Below, piece after piece: positions 35,381 to 45,371 of a stretch of 64,000 nt of DNA. Position 1 is the stretch's first letter. Each line of letters begins with the position of its first letter. Source of the DNA: Streptomyces sp. 846.5 (GTDB lineage: Bacteria; Actinomycetota; Actinomycetes; Streptomycetales; Streptomycetaceae); contig NZ_SOBN01000003.1 of assembly GCF_004365705.1 (NCBI RefSeq), positions 124,001-188,000 on the forward strand, given 5' to 3'. Below the pieces are notes generated by a model. That model had not been told where the DNA came from and ran no database searches. It saw nothing but the letters and a program-made list of their open reading frames with translations. The translations under genes and the position numbers were made by a program.

Positions 35381-36718
35381 TCATGACGGCTGGAGTCGGC
35401 CCAGGGCCAGGGCGATGCGCAGGGTGAAGGCAGAACGGACGTCGCTGGGCGCATACCCGGTGACGTCGGTCACACGCCGCAGCCGGTAGCGGACGGTGTT
35501 GGGGTGCACGAACAGCATTCGCGCCGCGCCCTCCAGCGAGGACGCCTGCTCCAGATAGACCGACAGGGTGTCCAGCAGCGCGGACCCGGCCTCGTCCAGC
35601 GGGGTGTAGATCTCCTCGACCAGCTGCGCGCGGGCCGCCTGGTCCCCGGCCAGGGCCCGCTCCGGGAGCAGGTCGTCGGCCAGCACCGGACGGGGCGCGT
35701 CGGGCCAGGCGGCGCAGGCGCGCAGCCCGGCGGCGGCGGCCTGGGCGGAGCGGGTCGCCGACAGCAGGTCGCCCACGGTGGGGCCGATCACCACCGGACC
35801 CGCGGCGAACTGTCCGATCAGCGCGCGGGCGGCCGGGACCGGGTCCCAGACCCGGTCCGGGTTCTTTCCGCCGTCGCCGACCACGACGACCAGCCGGGCC
35901 CCCAGCACCCCGGTCAGCACATGCAGCTTGGCGTGCCGGGCCGCCCTGCGGATGGCCTCGACCACCAGCTCGCTGTCCCCGGCGGGCGCGCTGCCCATCA
36001 CCACCATCACCCGGTCGGGCGATCCCCAGCCGAGCGCCGCGGCCCGGGAGAGCACGCCCTCGTCGGCGTCCCCGGACAGCAGCGAGTTGACCACCAGGGC
36101 CTCGAGCCGGGCGTCCCAGGCGCCGCGCGCCTCGGCGGCCTGCGCGTACACCTGCGCCGTGGCGAAGGCGATCTCCCGGGCGTAGACCAGCACCGCCTCG
36201 CGCAGCCCGTCCTCGCCGCCGGGGGCCGCGACCTCGTCGATGGCCTCCTCGACCACCTCGATGGTGGTCCGGATCATCTCCACGGTCTGGCGCAGCGTCA
36301 CCGCCCGGGTCAGCTCGCGCGGGGCCGTCCCGAAGACGTCGGTGCTGATCGCCTGGGGGGCCTCCGGATGGCGGAACCACTCGGTGAACGCGGCGATACC
36401 GGCCTGGGCGACCAGGCCGATCCAGGAGCGGTGCTCCGGCGGCATGTTGCGGTACCAGGACAGCTGCTCGTCCATCCGGGCGATCGCCGCGGTGGAGAGC
36501 TTCCCGGCCGCCTTCTCCAGCCGCTTGAGCGTGGCGGCATGCCGCTCGGCCCGCTCGGCGGCGGTCCGGCGCTCTATCGCCGTCCCCCGGGGCGACCCCC
36601 GGCGCTCGGGCTCCGGCTCGGGGCCGTCCGGCGGCGCGGCGGGCGGCGTCGCCCGGGCTGCGGCCTTCTTGGCGGACTTCTTCGCTGGCTTATCGACTGG
36701 GACGGCTGGCACAGGCAC
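35381..36718 (-). CDS. fasR: PucR/CdaR-type regulator of fatty acid synthesis
   Basis: A 445-residue regulator. A basic, proline-rich N-terminus (about 1-60) precedes a helical region (RSWIGLVAQAGIAAFTEWF), a GGDEF-like central domain, and a C-terminal PucR helix-turn-helix with ARMLFVHPNTVRYRLRRVTD. It matches FasR, reported in streptomycetes as the activator of the fabD-fabH-acpP-fabF cluster that it precedes here. The start is uncertain: GTG 36718 gives the long low-complexity N-terminus, and an internal start such as the ATG encoding MDEQLSWYRN would give a more usual length. Confidence 0.85.
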   Translation of the reverse strand: MPVPAVPVDKPAKKSAKKAAARATPPAAPPDGPEPEPERRGSPRGTAIERRTAAERAERHAATLKRLEKAAGKLSTAAIARMDEQLSWYRNMPPEHRSWIGLVAQAGIAAFTEWFRHPEAPQAISTDVFGTAPRELTRAVTLRQTVEMIRTTIEVVEEAIDEVAAPGGEDGLREAVLVYAREIAFATAQVYAQAAEARGAWDARLEALVVNSLLSGDADEGVLSRAAALGWGSPDRVMVVMGSAPAGDSELVVEAIRRAARHAKLHVLTGVLGARLVVVVGDGGKNPDRVWDPVPAARALIGQFAAGPVVIGPTVGDLLSATRSAQAAAAGLRACAAWPDAPRPVLADDLLPERALAGDQAARAQLVEEIYTPLDEAGSALLDTLSVYLEQASSLEGAARMLFVHPNTVRYRLRRVTDVTGYAPSDVRSAFTLRIALALGRLQPS

Positions 36719-36810
36719 AAGACTGCCCTACCTACGGCGGGATGCGCGCCGAGCAGCAGCTTCCCGGTGCGTGGCAACGGTCACAACCGGGGCACGGTAG
36801 CGTCGGTCGC

Positions 36811-37557
36811 GTGTCCGAGCAGCCCGCCCCCGCCCTCACGGTCCACCTCGCGTTCGAGCGCTACGCCTCCGCGCCGGAGCCGGGGGTGATGACCCGGCAC
36901 GCGTTCTCCTTCGCGGGCCACTACGACCCTGCGAACACCCATTTCGGGGCGCTGCTGGCCTGCAACGAGGAGAGCCTGGCGGCCGGCGCCGGGTTCGCCC
37001 CGCACAAGCACCGCGACACCGAGATCCTCACCTGGGTGCTGGACGGGGCGTTGGCGCACCGGGACGACCACGGCCACGCGGCCGTGGTCAGGCCGGGCCA
37101 GGTGCAGTACCTGGGCGCGGGCAGCGGAGCCGTCCACAGCGAGTCCAATGTCGGCGGCGCGGCCGGGCCGGTGCGCTTCGTCCAGTTCTGGCTGCAGCCG
37201 GACGCGTTCGGGACGGAGCCGCGCTACGCCCTGCGACCCGCGCCGACCGGCGCCGGGCTGCTCACCCTCGCCGACCTGGGCGAACTGCGGCGCGCCGACG
37301 CTGCGCTGCACCTGCTGCGGGTCGGGCCGGGCGCGGCGCTGCCGGCGCTGCCCGCCGCCGACTACCGCTATCTGCATGTGCTGCGCGGCGGCCTCGGCCT
37401 TCGCACCGCGGGCGGGCCGCGCGGGGTGGGACGGGAGCTGGGCCCCGGCGACAGCCTGAGGATGACCGGGGCGGCCGGGCCGGTCGACCCGGTGGCGGGC
37501 CCGGAGGGCGTGGAAGCACTGCTCTGGGAGATGCACTCTCCGCTGCGCTACGGCTGA
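36811..37557 (+). CDS. Pirin-family protein
   Basis: A 248-residue bicupin. The N-terminal cupin carries the metal-ligand pattern HKHRDTEILTWVLDG (about residues 66-80) and HSESNVG, as in pirins with quercetinase-type or regulatory roles; the second cupin is weaker. Start is GTG 36811; the frame runs further upstream to 36742 but without family sequence. It is divergent from fasR and converges with a serine hydrolase. No substrate can be inferred. Confidence 0.82.
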   Translation: MSEQPAPALTVHLAFERYASAPEPGVMTRHAFSFAGHYDPANTHFGALLACNEESLAAGAGFAPHKHRDTEILTWVLDGALAHRDDHGHAAVVRPGQVQYLGAGSGAVHSESNVGGAAGPVRFVQFWLQPDAFGTEPRYALRPAPTGAGLLTLADLGELRRADAALHLLRVGPGAALPALPAADYRYLHVLRGGLGLRTAGGPRGVGRELGPGDSLRMTGAAGPVDPVAGPEGVEALLWEMHSPLRYG

Positions 37558-37586
37558 GCCGGCGGATTCTGTCTCGGATCGTAGTG

Positions 37587-37650
37587 GGCTGGTCGCGCAG
37601 GTCCCCGCGCCCTACGGTGCCCAGGGGCGCGGGGAACTGCGCGAACAGCC
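37587..37650. repeat. Long imperfect palindrome between convergent genes, copy 1
   Basis: GGCTGGTCGCGCAGGTCCCC pairs with the complement of a stretch ending GGGGAACTGCGCGAACAGCC, with a short spacer between. The same element is found at 40131 and, split by an insertion sequence, at 54721/56229. It probably acts as a terminator for the pirin and serine hydrolase genes. Confidence 0.75.
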
Positions 37651-37679
37651 ACGCACACGCCGCACGTCAGACCCCCCGT

Positions 37680-38507
37680 TCAGCCGGCCAGCTCCCGCAG
37701 CACCGCGTCGGTGAACGGGGGCCACAGCTCCGCGGCCCAGGTGCCGAAGGGACGGTCGGTGAGGGCGACGCAGGCGGCGCCGGCGACCGGGTCCACCCAG
37801 AGGAAGGTCCCGGTCTGGCCGAAGTGGCCGAAGGCGGTGGGGGCGCTGTGCAGGCCCATCCAGTGCGGCGCCTTGTGGCCGCGCAGGTCGAAGCCGAGGC
37901 CCCAGTCGTTGGGCCGCTGGTGCCCGAACCCCGGCAGCACGCCGTCCAGCCCGGGGAAGGCCACCGTGGTCGCCTCCGCCAGGGTGGACGGGTGCAGCAC
38001 CCTGGGCGCCTGCAGCTCCGCGGCGAAGCGGGCCAGGTCGGCGGTGGTGGAGACGCCGCCCGCGCCGGCCGGGCTCTTGGACGCCGGGTCGATCAGGGTG
38101 TCGGCCATGCCCAGCGGCTCGAACACGGCCTCCGCGGCGTACTGCGGGAAGGGGATGCCGGTGGCCTTCTCCACGGTCTCGGCCAGCACGTCGAAACCGG
38201 CGTTGGAGTAGAGCCTGCGGGTGCCGGGCGCGGCCATCTGCCGGTGCTCGTCGAAGGCCAGCCCCGAGGTGTGGGCCAGCAGATGACGCACCGTCGAGCC
38301 CTCGGGGCCGGCCGGCTGGTCCAGCTCGACCGCCCCCTCCTCGACCGCGACCAGCACCGCGAAGGCGCTGAGCGGCTTGGTGACCGACGCCAGCGCGAAG
38401 GCGTGCTGCTGCGGCCCGCGCGCCCCCGCCAGGGTGCCGTCCCGCAGCACCACGGCGGCGGCCGCCGTCGGCACCGGCCACTTGTCGATCATCAACAGGC
38501 TGTCCAT
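37680..38507 (-). CDS. Serine hydrolase, beta-lactamase/class C-like
   Basis: A 275-residue penicillin-binding-protein-like hydrolase (S12 type). The active-site motifs are Ser41-x-x-Lys44 (ASVTKPLS), Tyr100-Ser-Asn102 (LYSNAGFD), and HFG near residue 215 in place of the KTG box. There is no signal peptide, so it is probably cytoplasmic, as in many esterase or peptidase relatives. I chose ATG 38507; a GTG six codons upstream is possible and neither has a strong ribosome site. Substrate unknown. Confidence 0.82.
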   Translation of the reverse strand: MDSLLMIDKWPVPTAAAAVVLRDGTLAGARGPQQHAFALASVTKPLSAFAVLVAVEEGAVELDQPAGPEGSTVRHLLAHTSGLAFDEHRQMAAPGTRRLYSNAGFDVLAETVEKATGIPFPQYAAEAVFEPLGMADTLIDPASKSPAGAGGVSTTADLARFAAELQAPRVLHPSTLAEATTVAFPGLDGVLPGFGHQRPNDWGLGFDLRGHKAPHWMGLHSAPTAFGHFGQTGTFLWVDPVAGAACVALTDRPFGTWAAELWPPFTDAVLRELAG

Positions 38508-38647
38508 GCCGGACAGCCTATCCACGACCCCACTCGGCCGGTGACCGCCGTCAGCCGATGACCGCGGTGCCGGTGGTGCCGGTGGTGGCGGTGTCGGTGG
38601 CGCTCGCCGAGGCGGTGGCGCTGTCCGTGGCCGCCGGGCCGGTGTGC

Positions 38648-38678
38648 TTGCTTAGAGCGCACTCAAAGTCGGTAGGTT
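38648..38678 (+). promoter_or_regulatory. MerR-type promoter with 19-bp spacer
   Basis: TTGCTT (38648-38653) and TAGGTT (38673-38678) are 19 bases apart, the stretched spacing MerR proteins use. The spacer begins inside the near-palindrome CTTAGAGCGCACTCAAAG (38651-38668). The -10 ends six bases before the MerR ATG, so the transcript should be leaderless. Confidence 0.75.
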
Positions 38679-38684
38679 CGAAGC

Positions 38685-39104
38685 ATGTCACTGGCGATGG
38701 CCGCAGAACCGGCAGAACCGACGGAACCCGACGACACCCCGCGCCACACCATCGGCGAGGTCGTCGCCCGGACCGGGCTCACCGCGCACACGCTGCGCTG
38801 GTACGAGCGGATCGGCCTGCTGGAGCATCCGGCCCGCTCGCACTCGGGCCAGCGGCGGTTCAGCGAGCGCGACCTGGTCTGGCTGGAGTTCCTCAACAAG
38901 CTCCGGCTGACCCAGATGCCGGTGGCGGACATGGTCCGCTACGCCGAGCTGCGCCGCGAGGGCGAGCACACCGCCGCCGCCCGCCAGGAGCTGCTGGTCC
39001 AGCACCGCGACGAGGTGCGCCAGCGGATCGCGGACCTGCAGGCCACGCTGATGATCATCGACTGCAAGATCGACCTTTATGCGGAGAGGCAGACGCAGGT
39101 ATGA
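38685..39104 (+). CDS. MerR-family transcriptional regulator
   Basis: A 139-residue MerR-type activator. The winged helix (about residues 23-60) contains TIGEVVARTGLTAHTLRWYE and IGLLEHPARSHSGQRRFSE; a coiled-coil dimer helix follows and the C-terminal effector region is short, without metal-binding cysteine clusters (only one Cys, near the end). Start is ATG 38685, immediately after the -10 of its own MerR-type promoter. Its stop overlaps the following aldo/keto reductase by ATGA, so it controls an operon with that enzyme; regulators of this type often answer electrophiles or oxidants. Confidence 0.88.
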   Translation: MSLAMAAEPAEPTEPDDTPRHTIGEVVARTGLTAHTLRWYERIGLLEHPARSHSGQRRFSERDLVWLEFLNKLRLTQMPVADMVRYAELRREGEHTAAARQELLVQHRDEVRQRIADLQATLMIIDCKIDLYAERQTQV

Positions 39105-40117
39105 GCAGCAACAGCACCATCCCGACCACCACCCTCGGCACCGGCGGCCCGGTGGTCGGCGTCCAGGGCCTCGGCTGCATGGGCATGAGCGACTTCTACG
39201 GCGAGACCGACACGGCCGAGGCACTGGCCACCCTGGACCGGGCCCTGGAGCTCGGTGTCACCTTCCTCGACACTGCCGACATGTACGGCCACGGCGAGAA
39301 CGAGAAGCTGATCGGCCCGTTCGTCCGGGCCAACCGGGACCGGGTGGTGGTCGCCACCAAGTTCTCCATCGAACGCCGGATCGACGACCCCACCTACCGG
39401 GCCGTGCGCAACGACCCCGCGTACATCCGGCAGGCCGTCGACGCCAGCCTGGGCCGTCTCGGCGTGGACGTCATCGACGTGTACTACATGCACCGCCGCA
39501 ACCCCGAGGTGCCGCTGGCCGAGTCGGTCGGCGCGATGGGCGAGCTGGTGACGGCTGGGAAGGTCAGGTACCTGGGCCTGTCCGAGGTCACCGGCGCGGA
39601 GCTGCGCGAGGCGCACGCGGTGCACCCGATCACGGCCCTGCAGTCGGAGTGGTCGCTGTTCTCCCGGGACGTGGAGCGGTCTGCCGTGCCGGCGGCGGCC
39701 GAGCTCGGGGTGGCCTTCGTGCCCTATTCGCCGCTCGGCCGGGGGTTCCTGACCGGGGCCTTCGCCAACGCGAGCGAGCTGGGGGCGGCCGACTTCCGCA
39801 ACTACCAGCCCCGCTTCACCGGCGACAACGCCGCGCAGAATGCTGCGCTGCTGACCCCGGTCCACAAGATCGCCGCGGCCCACGGAGCGACGGCGGCGCA
39901 GGTTGCTCTCGCCTGGGTCCAGCAACAGGGCGAGGTCCACGGCCTCGCGGTGGTGCCGATCCCCGGCACGCGGCGTCGGAGCCGGCTTGAGGAGAACGTG
40001 GGGGCGACGGCGCTGCACCTCAGCTCCGAGGAGCTGGCTGCGCTGGAGCCGATTGCCGCCGCGGTGGTGGGCGACCGGTATGCGGATATGACCGGGACGT
40101 CGGCCGCGCGCGAGTAG
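39101..40117 (+). CDS. Aldo/keto reductase under MerR control
   Basis: A 338-residue NADPH-dependent reductase. The active site is visible as Asp and Tyr in FLDTADMYGHGENE, Lys in VVATKFS, and His in YYMHRRNP; the cofactor end is PIPGTRRRSRLEEN. It belongs to the YakC/AKR13-like group by the segments GLGCMGMSDFYG and NYQPRFTGDN. The start overlaps the MerR stop (ATGA), so it is the output gene of that regulator. A long palindrome lies just after it. Confidence 0.88.
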   Translation: MSSNSTIPTTTLGTGGPVVGVQGLGCMGMSDFYGETDTAEALATLDRALELGVTFLDTADMYGHGENEKLIGPFVRANRDRVVVATKFSIERRIDDPTYRAVRNDPAYIRQAVDASLGRLGVDVIDVYYMHRRNPEVPLAESVGAMGELVTAGKVRYLGLSEVTGAELREAHAVHPITALQSEWSLFSRDVERSAVPAAAELGVAFVPYSPLGRGFLTGAFANASELGAADFRNYQPRFTGDNAAQNAALLTPVHKIAAAHGATAAQVALAWVQQQGEVHGLAVVPIPGTRRRSRLEENVGATALHLSSEELAALEPIAAAVVGDRYADMTGTSAARE

Positions 40118-40130
40118 GCGTTTGGTTACC

Positions 40131-40174
40131 CGCGCAGTTCCCCGCGCCCCTGCAGGGGCGCGGGGAACTGCGCG
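40131..40174. repeat. Perfect 44-bp palindrome between convergent genes, copy 2
   Basis: Two perfect 22-base arms beginning CGCGCAGTTCCCCGCGCCCC meet without a spacer, followed by ACAAGCC. It is the best-preserved copy of the repeat family and lies between the reductase and the convergent DUF1023 hydrolase, so it should stop transcription from both sides. Confidence 0.85.
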
Positions 40175-40203
40175 ACAAGCCCACCACTGAGCTGCACCCG
40201 AGG

Positions 40204-41406
40204 TCAGAGCCCCGAAATGCACCCGCCGTTGTTGTTCGAACAGACCACATCCGCATAGCGGTCCAGCGCGATGTCCGCGAAGTTCCGCAGGCTCGCCGTC
40301 CCCGCGGACAGGTACCCGTTGTGCCCGCTGGCCCCGGTCGAGGCGATCACCCGGGAGCCGAAGTCCGTGCTGGTCGGATCGGCCCCGTGGCCGAGCCCGG
40401 CGACCTCCAGGTACGGAACGTTGCCGATCCAGTCGCCTGGGTTCCGCGCCGTCGCCCACAGCCGCACGCCGGTGCCGAGCGCCGCCGCGTCGGGGACGTC
40501 CATGCCGGGGCTGCCGAAGACCACCATGTCGGTGACCCCCTGCGGCGCGTCGATCTTCGGTGCGGCGATCCCGCACACCACCGAGCCGTAGGAGTGGCAG
40601 TACAAGGACGGCGCCGTCTCCGGGTGCGAGGTGATCTTGAGCCCGTCCAGCAGGCTCTCCAGCCGCGGCGCGGCAGCCTGAGCAAGGCGGGCCGTGGCCG
40701 CGTCCGCGCCCAGGCCGACCGGGGTGACATAGCCGGACCACGCTATGACCGCCGTGCTGGTGTCCGGCGAGACCTTGGCCTCCTCCGCGCGCAGCGCCTC
40801 CGCCATCCCGGCGGCGCCCTTGAGCGGCTGGTCGGTGCGCACGAAGTGGGCCAGGTCCATGTCGGAGCCGGGGACCACCACGGACACCCGCTGCGCGGTG
40901 GACAGGTTGCCGAAGACCTCGGCCACCAGACCGCGTCCGCGCGGGTCGAAGGCCAGGATCTGGCGGTCGGGGGTGAGCAGGGTGTTCAGGATCCCGGCCC
41001 GTCCGGCAGCCGTGGCGCGGTCACCGGCGCTGAGCGAGGTGTCCGCGGCGCGGGCCTTCTGGGTGGCGAGCTCCTGCTCCATGGCGATCGCGTTGGCCTG
41101 GTAGCGCAGCGCCAGCGGCGCGCCGTCGAAGTTGCCGACCACCAGCGGATAGGCGTGCACCAGACGCTGCTGCTGGGCCCTGGTGAGCGAGGCGAAGAAC
41201 GCGGCGACCTCGGTCGCCGTGGCCTTGGCCGGGTTCGGGAGGTCGCGGTCCAGCGAGTGGTCCTGTGTCCAGGCCTTGCTGCCGGCCGGCGGAGTGGTGA
41301 TCGCGATCTGCTCGTCGGAGACCGCGGCTCCTGCGGCTGCCGCCCCGGTGCCCGCGAGAACAGTGAAGGACACCATCGCAGCTATCAGCGTGCGCCTGAA
41401 CCGCAT
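40204..41406 (-). CDS. Secreted alpha/beta hydrolase, DUF1023 type
   Basis: A 400-residue exported hydrolase. A signal peptide (about 1-28, FRRTLIAAMVSFTVLAGTGA) precedes a helical region and a DUF1023-type alpha/beta hydrolase domain with VSVVVPGSDMDLAHF, the nucleophile elbow YCHSYGSVV, and a late GHNGYLSAGTASLRNF carrying the histidine. Start is ATG 41406, ten bases after GGAG; the frame upstream lacks a ribosome site. Substrate is unknown; the family is abundant in streptomycetes. A C-terminal CSNNNGGC could form a disulfide. Confidence 0.82.
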   Translation of the reverse strand: MRFRRTLIAAMVSFTVLAGTGAAAAGAAVSDEQIAITTPPAGSKAWTQDHSLDRDLPNPAKATATEVAAFFASLTRAQQQRLVHAYPLVVGNFDGAPLALRYQANAIAMEQELATQKARAADTSLSAGDRATAAGRAGILNTLLTPDRQILAFDPRGRGLVAEVFGNLSTAQRVSVVVPGSDMDLAHFVRTDQPLKGAAGMAEALRAEEAKVSPDTSTAVIAWSGYVTPVGLGADAATARLAQAAAPRLESLLDGLKITSHPETAPSLYCHSYGSVVCGIAAPKIDAPQGVTDMVVFGSPGMDVPDAAALGTGVRLWATARNPGDWIGNVPYLEVAGLGHGADPTSTDFGSRVIASTGASGHNGYLSAGTASLRNFADIALDRYADVVCSNNNGGCISGL

Positions 41407-41670
41407 ACGCGTGATTCTCCTTGGGCGTGGGGCGACCGTCAGACGGGCCGTGCCCGGAGGTCTTGCTGAGATGTTCTGCGTCAGCCTAAGCGCAATACCG
41501 GTCTGCGTACGCCGTACTCGGCGTAACCAAACTGCGACAACCGTCACAACCAGCGCCAATCGGCCCACAGATTCACGGCTGCTTCACAGATTGGGAACCA
41601 GGTCGGGCCCGTACTCCCAACCGGGGGTACGGGCCCGACGCAGTGGAGCAGTGGAGCAGTGGCGCTGGGG

Positions 41671-42441
41671 TCAGCTGTGCTTCCAGGTCACGGTGAAGGC
41701 GTTGCCGCCGGACAGGGCGGAGGTGGTGGCCTTGGTGGTGGAGCCGGAGACCATGTTGATCTGGTCGGGGGAGTAGTTCCCGATCGGCTGGCCGTTGGCG
41801 GTGGCGCTGGTGAACGACGCGGTGCCGAAGTTGGTCAGCGGCAGCACGCCGGAGCTGCTGGACGGGGCCTCGGCGATGACCTCGGCGGAGGCCAGCGCGG
41901 CGCTGCTCAGGGTCTTGGTGACGGTCCTGGTCCAGCCCTGGGTGCTGTCCGTGAGGACCAGCTTGAAGGAGTGGCTGCCGCTCTCGGTGACCGAGGAGGT
42001 GAAGTGGTCGCCGGGCTTGACCGTGTTGGAGAAGTTCACCGGGTAGGCCGGGTACATCTCGTACCACGCGTAGTACTGCGGGGAGCCGCCGGAGCAGTCG
42101 ACCTCGCTGCCGGTCTGCTCCACCGTGCTGCTGCCGTCGCCGTCCAGGCCGATCCAGAAGCTGGAGTAGGTCGTGGCGCTGGTGCACTTGCCGGTGGGCT
42201 GCACCCAGCTGGCGCTGACGCTGGTGAACGTGGCGCCGGTCGCGGCGTAGCCGGACCAGTTGGAGGAGGAGCTGTTCCGGACTCCGCCGACCTGCGCGAC
42301 CATGTGGTGACCGGCGGGGGACGACAGCTGCAGCGGCGCGTCGCCGAACGCGGGGGCCGACGCGGCCAGTCCAGGGGCGGCGGAGCCGAGGACGGCCAGC
42401 AGGCCGGCGGACAGAGCGGTGACGCGACGGGTTGTCGACAT
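41671..42441 (-). CDS. Secreted G1 (glutamic) endopeptidase
   Basis: A 256-residue exported peptidase. The signal peptide is residues 1-26. The mature part shows the eqolisin signatures SSNWSGYA, FWIGLDGDGSS, VEQTGSEVDC (Gln corresponding to the catalytic Gln of fungal glutamic peptidases), YYAWYEMYP and AEVIAEAP (corresponding to the catalytic Glu). Alignment to the fungal residues is by eye. G1 enzymes are generally acid-active and unaffected by pepstatin. It is monocistronic, with ATG 42441. Together with the S53 peptidase it points to proteolysis in acidic surroundings. Confidence 0.88.
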   Translation of the reverse strand: MSTTRRVTALSAGLLAVLGSAAPGLAASAPAFGDAPLQLSSPAGHHMVAQVGGVRNSSSSNWSGYAATGATFTSVSASWVQPTGKCTSATTYSSFWIGLDGDGSSTVEQTGSEVDCSGGSPQYYAWYEMYPAYPVNFSNTVKPGDHFTSSVTESGSHSFKLVLTDSTQGWTRTVTKTLSSAALASAEVIAEAPSSSSGVLPLTNFGTASFTSATANGQPIGNYSPDQINMVSGSTTKATTSALSGGNAFTVTWKHS

Positions 42442-42539
42442 GGTGCTCCTTCTCGCGATGGGGATCCCGATGTTGTCGGAGTACGGACAACGTAGCGGCT
42501 GCTGACACCCCGCACAGTGGTTTAACAGAAAGTCACAGC

Positions 42540-42582
42540 AAAAAACCTCGGCCCGGCGACTGGTGAAGTCGCCGGGCCGAGG
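42540..42582 (-). terminator. Rho-independent terminator of aceE
   Basis: Perfect 15-base arms (CCTCGGCCCGGCGAC and complement) with a seven-base loop, followed on the minus strand by six T residues. It lies 40 bases beyond the aceE stop. Confidence 0.92.
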
Positions 42583-42620
42583 CCGGGTACTGCGGGGGAA
42601 CTACCGGGGCTGACTGCCGG

Positions 42621-45371
42621 TCAGGCGTCGCCGCCGGCCGCGCCCGGGTGGGCCGCCGAGACGTCCAGCAGCTGGTAGCGGTCGATGGCCGCCTTCAGTG
42701 CCGAACGGTCGATCTTGCCCTGCTTGGCGAGCTCGGTGAGCACACCGAGGACCACCGACTGGGCGTCGATGTGGAAGAAGCGACGGGCCGCGCCACGGGT
42801 GTCGGCGAAGCCGAAGCCGTCCGCGCCCAGCGACTGCCACTGGCCCGGGACCCAGCGCGAGATCTGGTCCGGCACCGCGCGCATCCAGTCCGAGACGGCC
42901 ACGAACGGGCCCTCGGAGCCGCTCAGCTTGCTGGTGACGTACGGGACGCGCTGCTCCTCCTCCGGGTGGAGCAGGTTGAACTCCTCCACCGCGATGGCGT
43001 CGCGGCGCAGCTCGGTCCAGGAGGTCGCGGACCAGACGTCGGCCTTGACGTTCCACTCCTCGGCGAGGATGCGCTGGGCCTCCAGGGCCCATGGCACGCC
43101 CACACCGGAGGCGAGGATCTGCGCCGGGATCTGGCCGCCGGTCGCCGGGGCGTACTTGTGCAGGCCCTTGAGGATGCCGTCGACGTCGACGTTCTCGGGC
43201 TCCGCGGGCATCAGCATCGGCTCGTTGTAGACCGTCATGTAGTAGAAGACGTCCTCGCCGTGCGGGAACTCGGCGCTGCTGCCGTACATCCGGCGCAAGC
43301 CGTCCTGCACGATGTGGGCGATCTCGAACCCGAAGGCCGGGTCGTAGGCGACCACGGCCGGGTTGGTCGAGGCCAGCAGGTGGCTGTGGCCGTCGGCGTG
43401 CTGCAGGCCCTCACCCGTGAGGGTGGTGCGGCCGGCGGTGGCGCCGAGGACGAAGCCGCGCGCCAGCTGGTCGGCCATCTGCCAGAACTGGTCGCCGGTG
43501 CGCTGGAACCCGAACATCGAGTAGAAGACGTAGACCGGGATCAGCGGCTCGCCGTGGGTCGCGTAGGAGGAACCAGCGGCGATCAGCGAGGCGGTGCAGC
43601 CGGCCTCGGAGATGCCGTCGTGCAGCATCTGCCCGTTCGGCGACTCCTTGTAGGCGAGCAGCAGTTCGCGGTCCACCGACTCGTACAGCTGGCCCTGCGG
43701 GTTGTAGATCTTCGCCGAGGGGAACAGCGAGTCCATGCCGAAGGTGCGGTACTCGTCGGGGGCGATCGGCACGAAGCGCTTGCCGATCTCCTTGTCCCGC
43801 ATCAGGTCCTTGAGCAGCCGGACGAAGGCCATGGTGCTGGCCATCTCCTGCTTGCCGGAGCCCTTCTTGAGCAGCTTGTAGGTGTCGTCGCCGGGGAGCT
43901 CCAGCTTGACCGGGCGCACCTTGCGGGTGGGCATGTAGCCGCCCAGCTCGCTGCGCCGGTCGTGCATGTACTGGATCTCCTCCGAGTCCTTGCCCGGGTG
44001 GTAGTAGGGCGGGTAGCCCTCGTCCAGCTGCTTGTCGGTGATCGGCAGGTGCAGCCGGTCGCGGAAGCGCTTGAGGTCCTCGGTGGTCAGCTTCTTCATC
44101 TGGTGGGTCGCGTTGCGGCCCTCGAAGTTGGGACCGAGGGTCCAGCCCTTGACGGTCTGCGCCAGGATCACGGTCGGCTGGCCGACGTGCTCGCGGGCCG
44201 CCTTGAACGCCGCGTAGACCTTGGCGTGGTCGTGGCCGCCACGGCCCAGGTGCTGGATCTGCTGGTCGGTCAGGTCCTCGACCATCTTCCGCAGCCGCAG
44301 GTCGCCGCCGAAGAAGTTCTCCCGGATGTACGCGCCGGACTCGGTGGCGTAGGTCTGGAACTGGCCGTCCGGGGTGGTGTTCAGCTTGTTGACCAGGACG
44401 CCGTCGCGGTCCTGCGCCAGCAGCGGGTCCCAGTTACGGTCCCAGATCAGCTTGATGACGTTCCAGCCGGCGCCGCGGAACTGCGACTCCAGCTCCTGGA
44501 TGATCTTGCCGTTGCCGCGGACCGGGCCGTCCAGGCGCTGCAGGTTGCAGTTGACCACGAAGGTCAGATTGTCCAGGTTCTCGCGGGCCGCGAGGGACAG
44601 CTGGCCCAGCGACTCGGGCTCGTCCATCTCGCCGTCGCCGAGGAAGGCGTAGACGTGCGACTGCGAGGTGTCCTTGATGCCGCGGTGCTGCAGGTAGCGG
44701 TTCATCCGCGCCTGGTAGATCGCGCCCAGCGGGCCCAGGCCCATGGAGACGGTCGGGAACTCCCAGAAGTCCGGCATCAGCCGCGGGTGCGGGTAGCTCG
44801 ACAGGCCGTAGGGGGCCTTCGACTTCTCCTGGCGGAAGGAGTCGAGCTGCTGCTCGCTCAGCCGGTCCAGCAGGAAGGCGCGGGCGTAGATGCCGGGGGA
44901 GGCGTGGCCCTGGAAGAAGATCTGGTCGCCGGACTCGCCGTCGGCGTCCTTGCCCCGGAAGAAGTAGTTGAAGCCCACGTCGTAGAGGGACGCGGAGGAG
45001 GCGAAGGTGGCGATGTGGCCGCCCACGCCGATACCGGGTCGCTGCGCGCGGGAGACCATGACGGCCGCGTTCCAGCGGGTCGCGTTGAGGACCTTGCGCT
45101 CGATCTCCTCGTTGCCGGGGAAGAACGGCTCGTTCTTGGTCGCGATGGTGTTGATGTAGTCCGTGCTGCGCATCTCGGGCACGGCGACACGCTTCTCGCG
45201 GGCGCGCTCGATGAGCCGCAGCATCAGGTAGCGGGCGCGTTCACGGCCCCGCTCGTCGATGGCGGCGTCGAGCGATTCCAGCCACTCGCTGGTCTCCTCG
45301 GGATCGAAGTCCGGGACCTGGCTGGGCAGGCCGCCAATGATGATCGGGTTGCGATCGGATCCGGAAGCCAC
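42621..45371 (-). CDS. aceE: Pyruvate dehydrogenase E1, homodimeric type
   Basis: A 916-residue thiamine-diphosphate enzyme that decarboxylates pyruvate and acetylates the lipoyl E2 component. The cofactor motif is [11 protein letters not shown] followed by [24 protein letters not shown] and the late [15 protein letters not shown] are typical of the AceE family found in actinobacteria and proteobacteria. Start is GTG 45371 behind GAAGGA. It is transcribed alone, away from the DUF3052 gene, with a classical terminator. E2 and E3 genes are not in the window. Confidence 0.95.
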   Translation of the reverse strand: MASGSDRNPIIIGGLPSQVPDFDPEETSEWLESLDAAIDERGRERARYLMLRLIERAREKRVAVPEMRSTDYINTIATKNEPFFPGNEEIERKVLNATRWNAAVMVSRAQRPGIGVGGHIATFASSASLYDVGFNYFFRGKDADGESGDQIFFQGHASPGIYARAFLLDRLSEQQLDSFRQEKSKAPYGLSSYPHPRLMPDFWEFPTVSMGLGPLGAIYQARMNRYLQHRGIKDTSQSHVYAFLGDGEMDEPESLGQLSLAARENLDNLTFVVNCNLQRLDGPVRGNGKIIQELESQFRGAGWNVIKLIWDRNWDPLLAQDRDGVLVNKLNTTPDGQFQTYATESGAYIRENFFGGDLRLRKMVEDLTDQQIQHLGRGGHDHAKVYAAFKAAREHVGQPTVILAQTVKGWTLGPNFEGRNATHQMKKLTTEDLKRFRDRLHLPITDKQLDEGYPPYYHPGKDSEEIQYMHDRRSELGGYMPTRKVRPVKLELPGDDTYKLLKKGSGKQEMASTMAFVRLLKDLMRDKEIGKRFVPIAPDEYRTFGMDSLFPSAKIYNPQGQLYESVDRELLLAYKESPNGQMLHDGISEAGCTASLIAAGSSYATHGEPLIPVYVFYSMFGFQRTGDQFWQMADQLARGFVLGATAGRTTLTGEGLQHADGHSHLLASTNPAVVAYDPAFGFEIAHIVQDGLRRMYGSSAEFPHGEDVFYYMTVYNEPMLMPAEPENVDVDGILKGLHKYAPATGGQIPAQILASGVGVPWALEAQRILAEEWNVKADVWSATSWTELRRDAIAVEEFNLLHPEEEQRVPYVTSKLSGSEGPFVAVSDWMRAVPDQISRWVPGQWQSLGADGFGFADTRGAARRFFHIDAQSVVLGVLTELAKQGKIDRSALKAAIDRYQLLDVSAAHPGAAGGDA

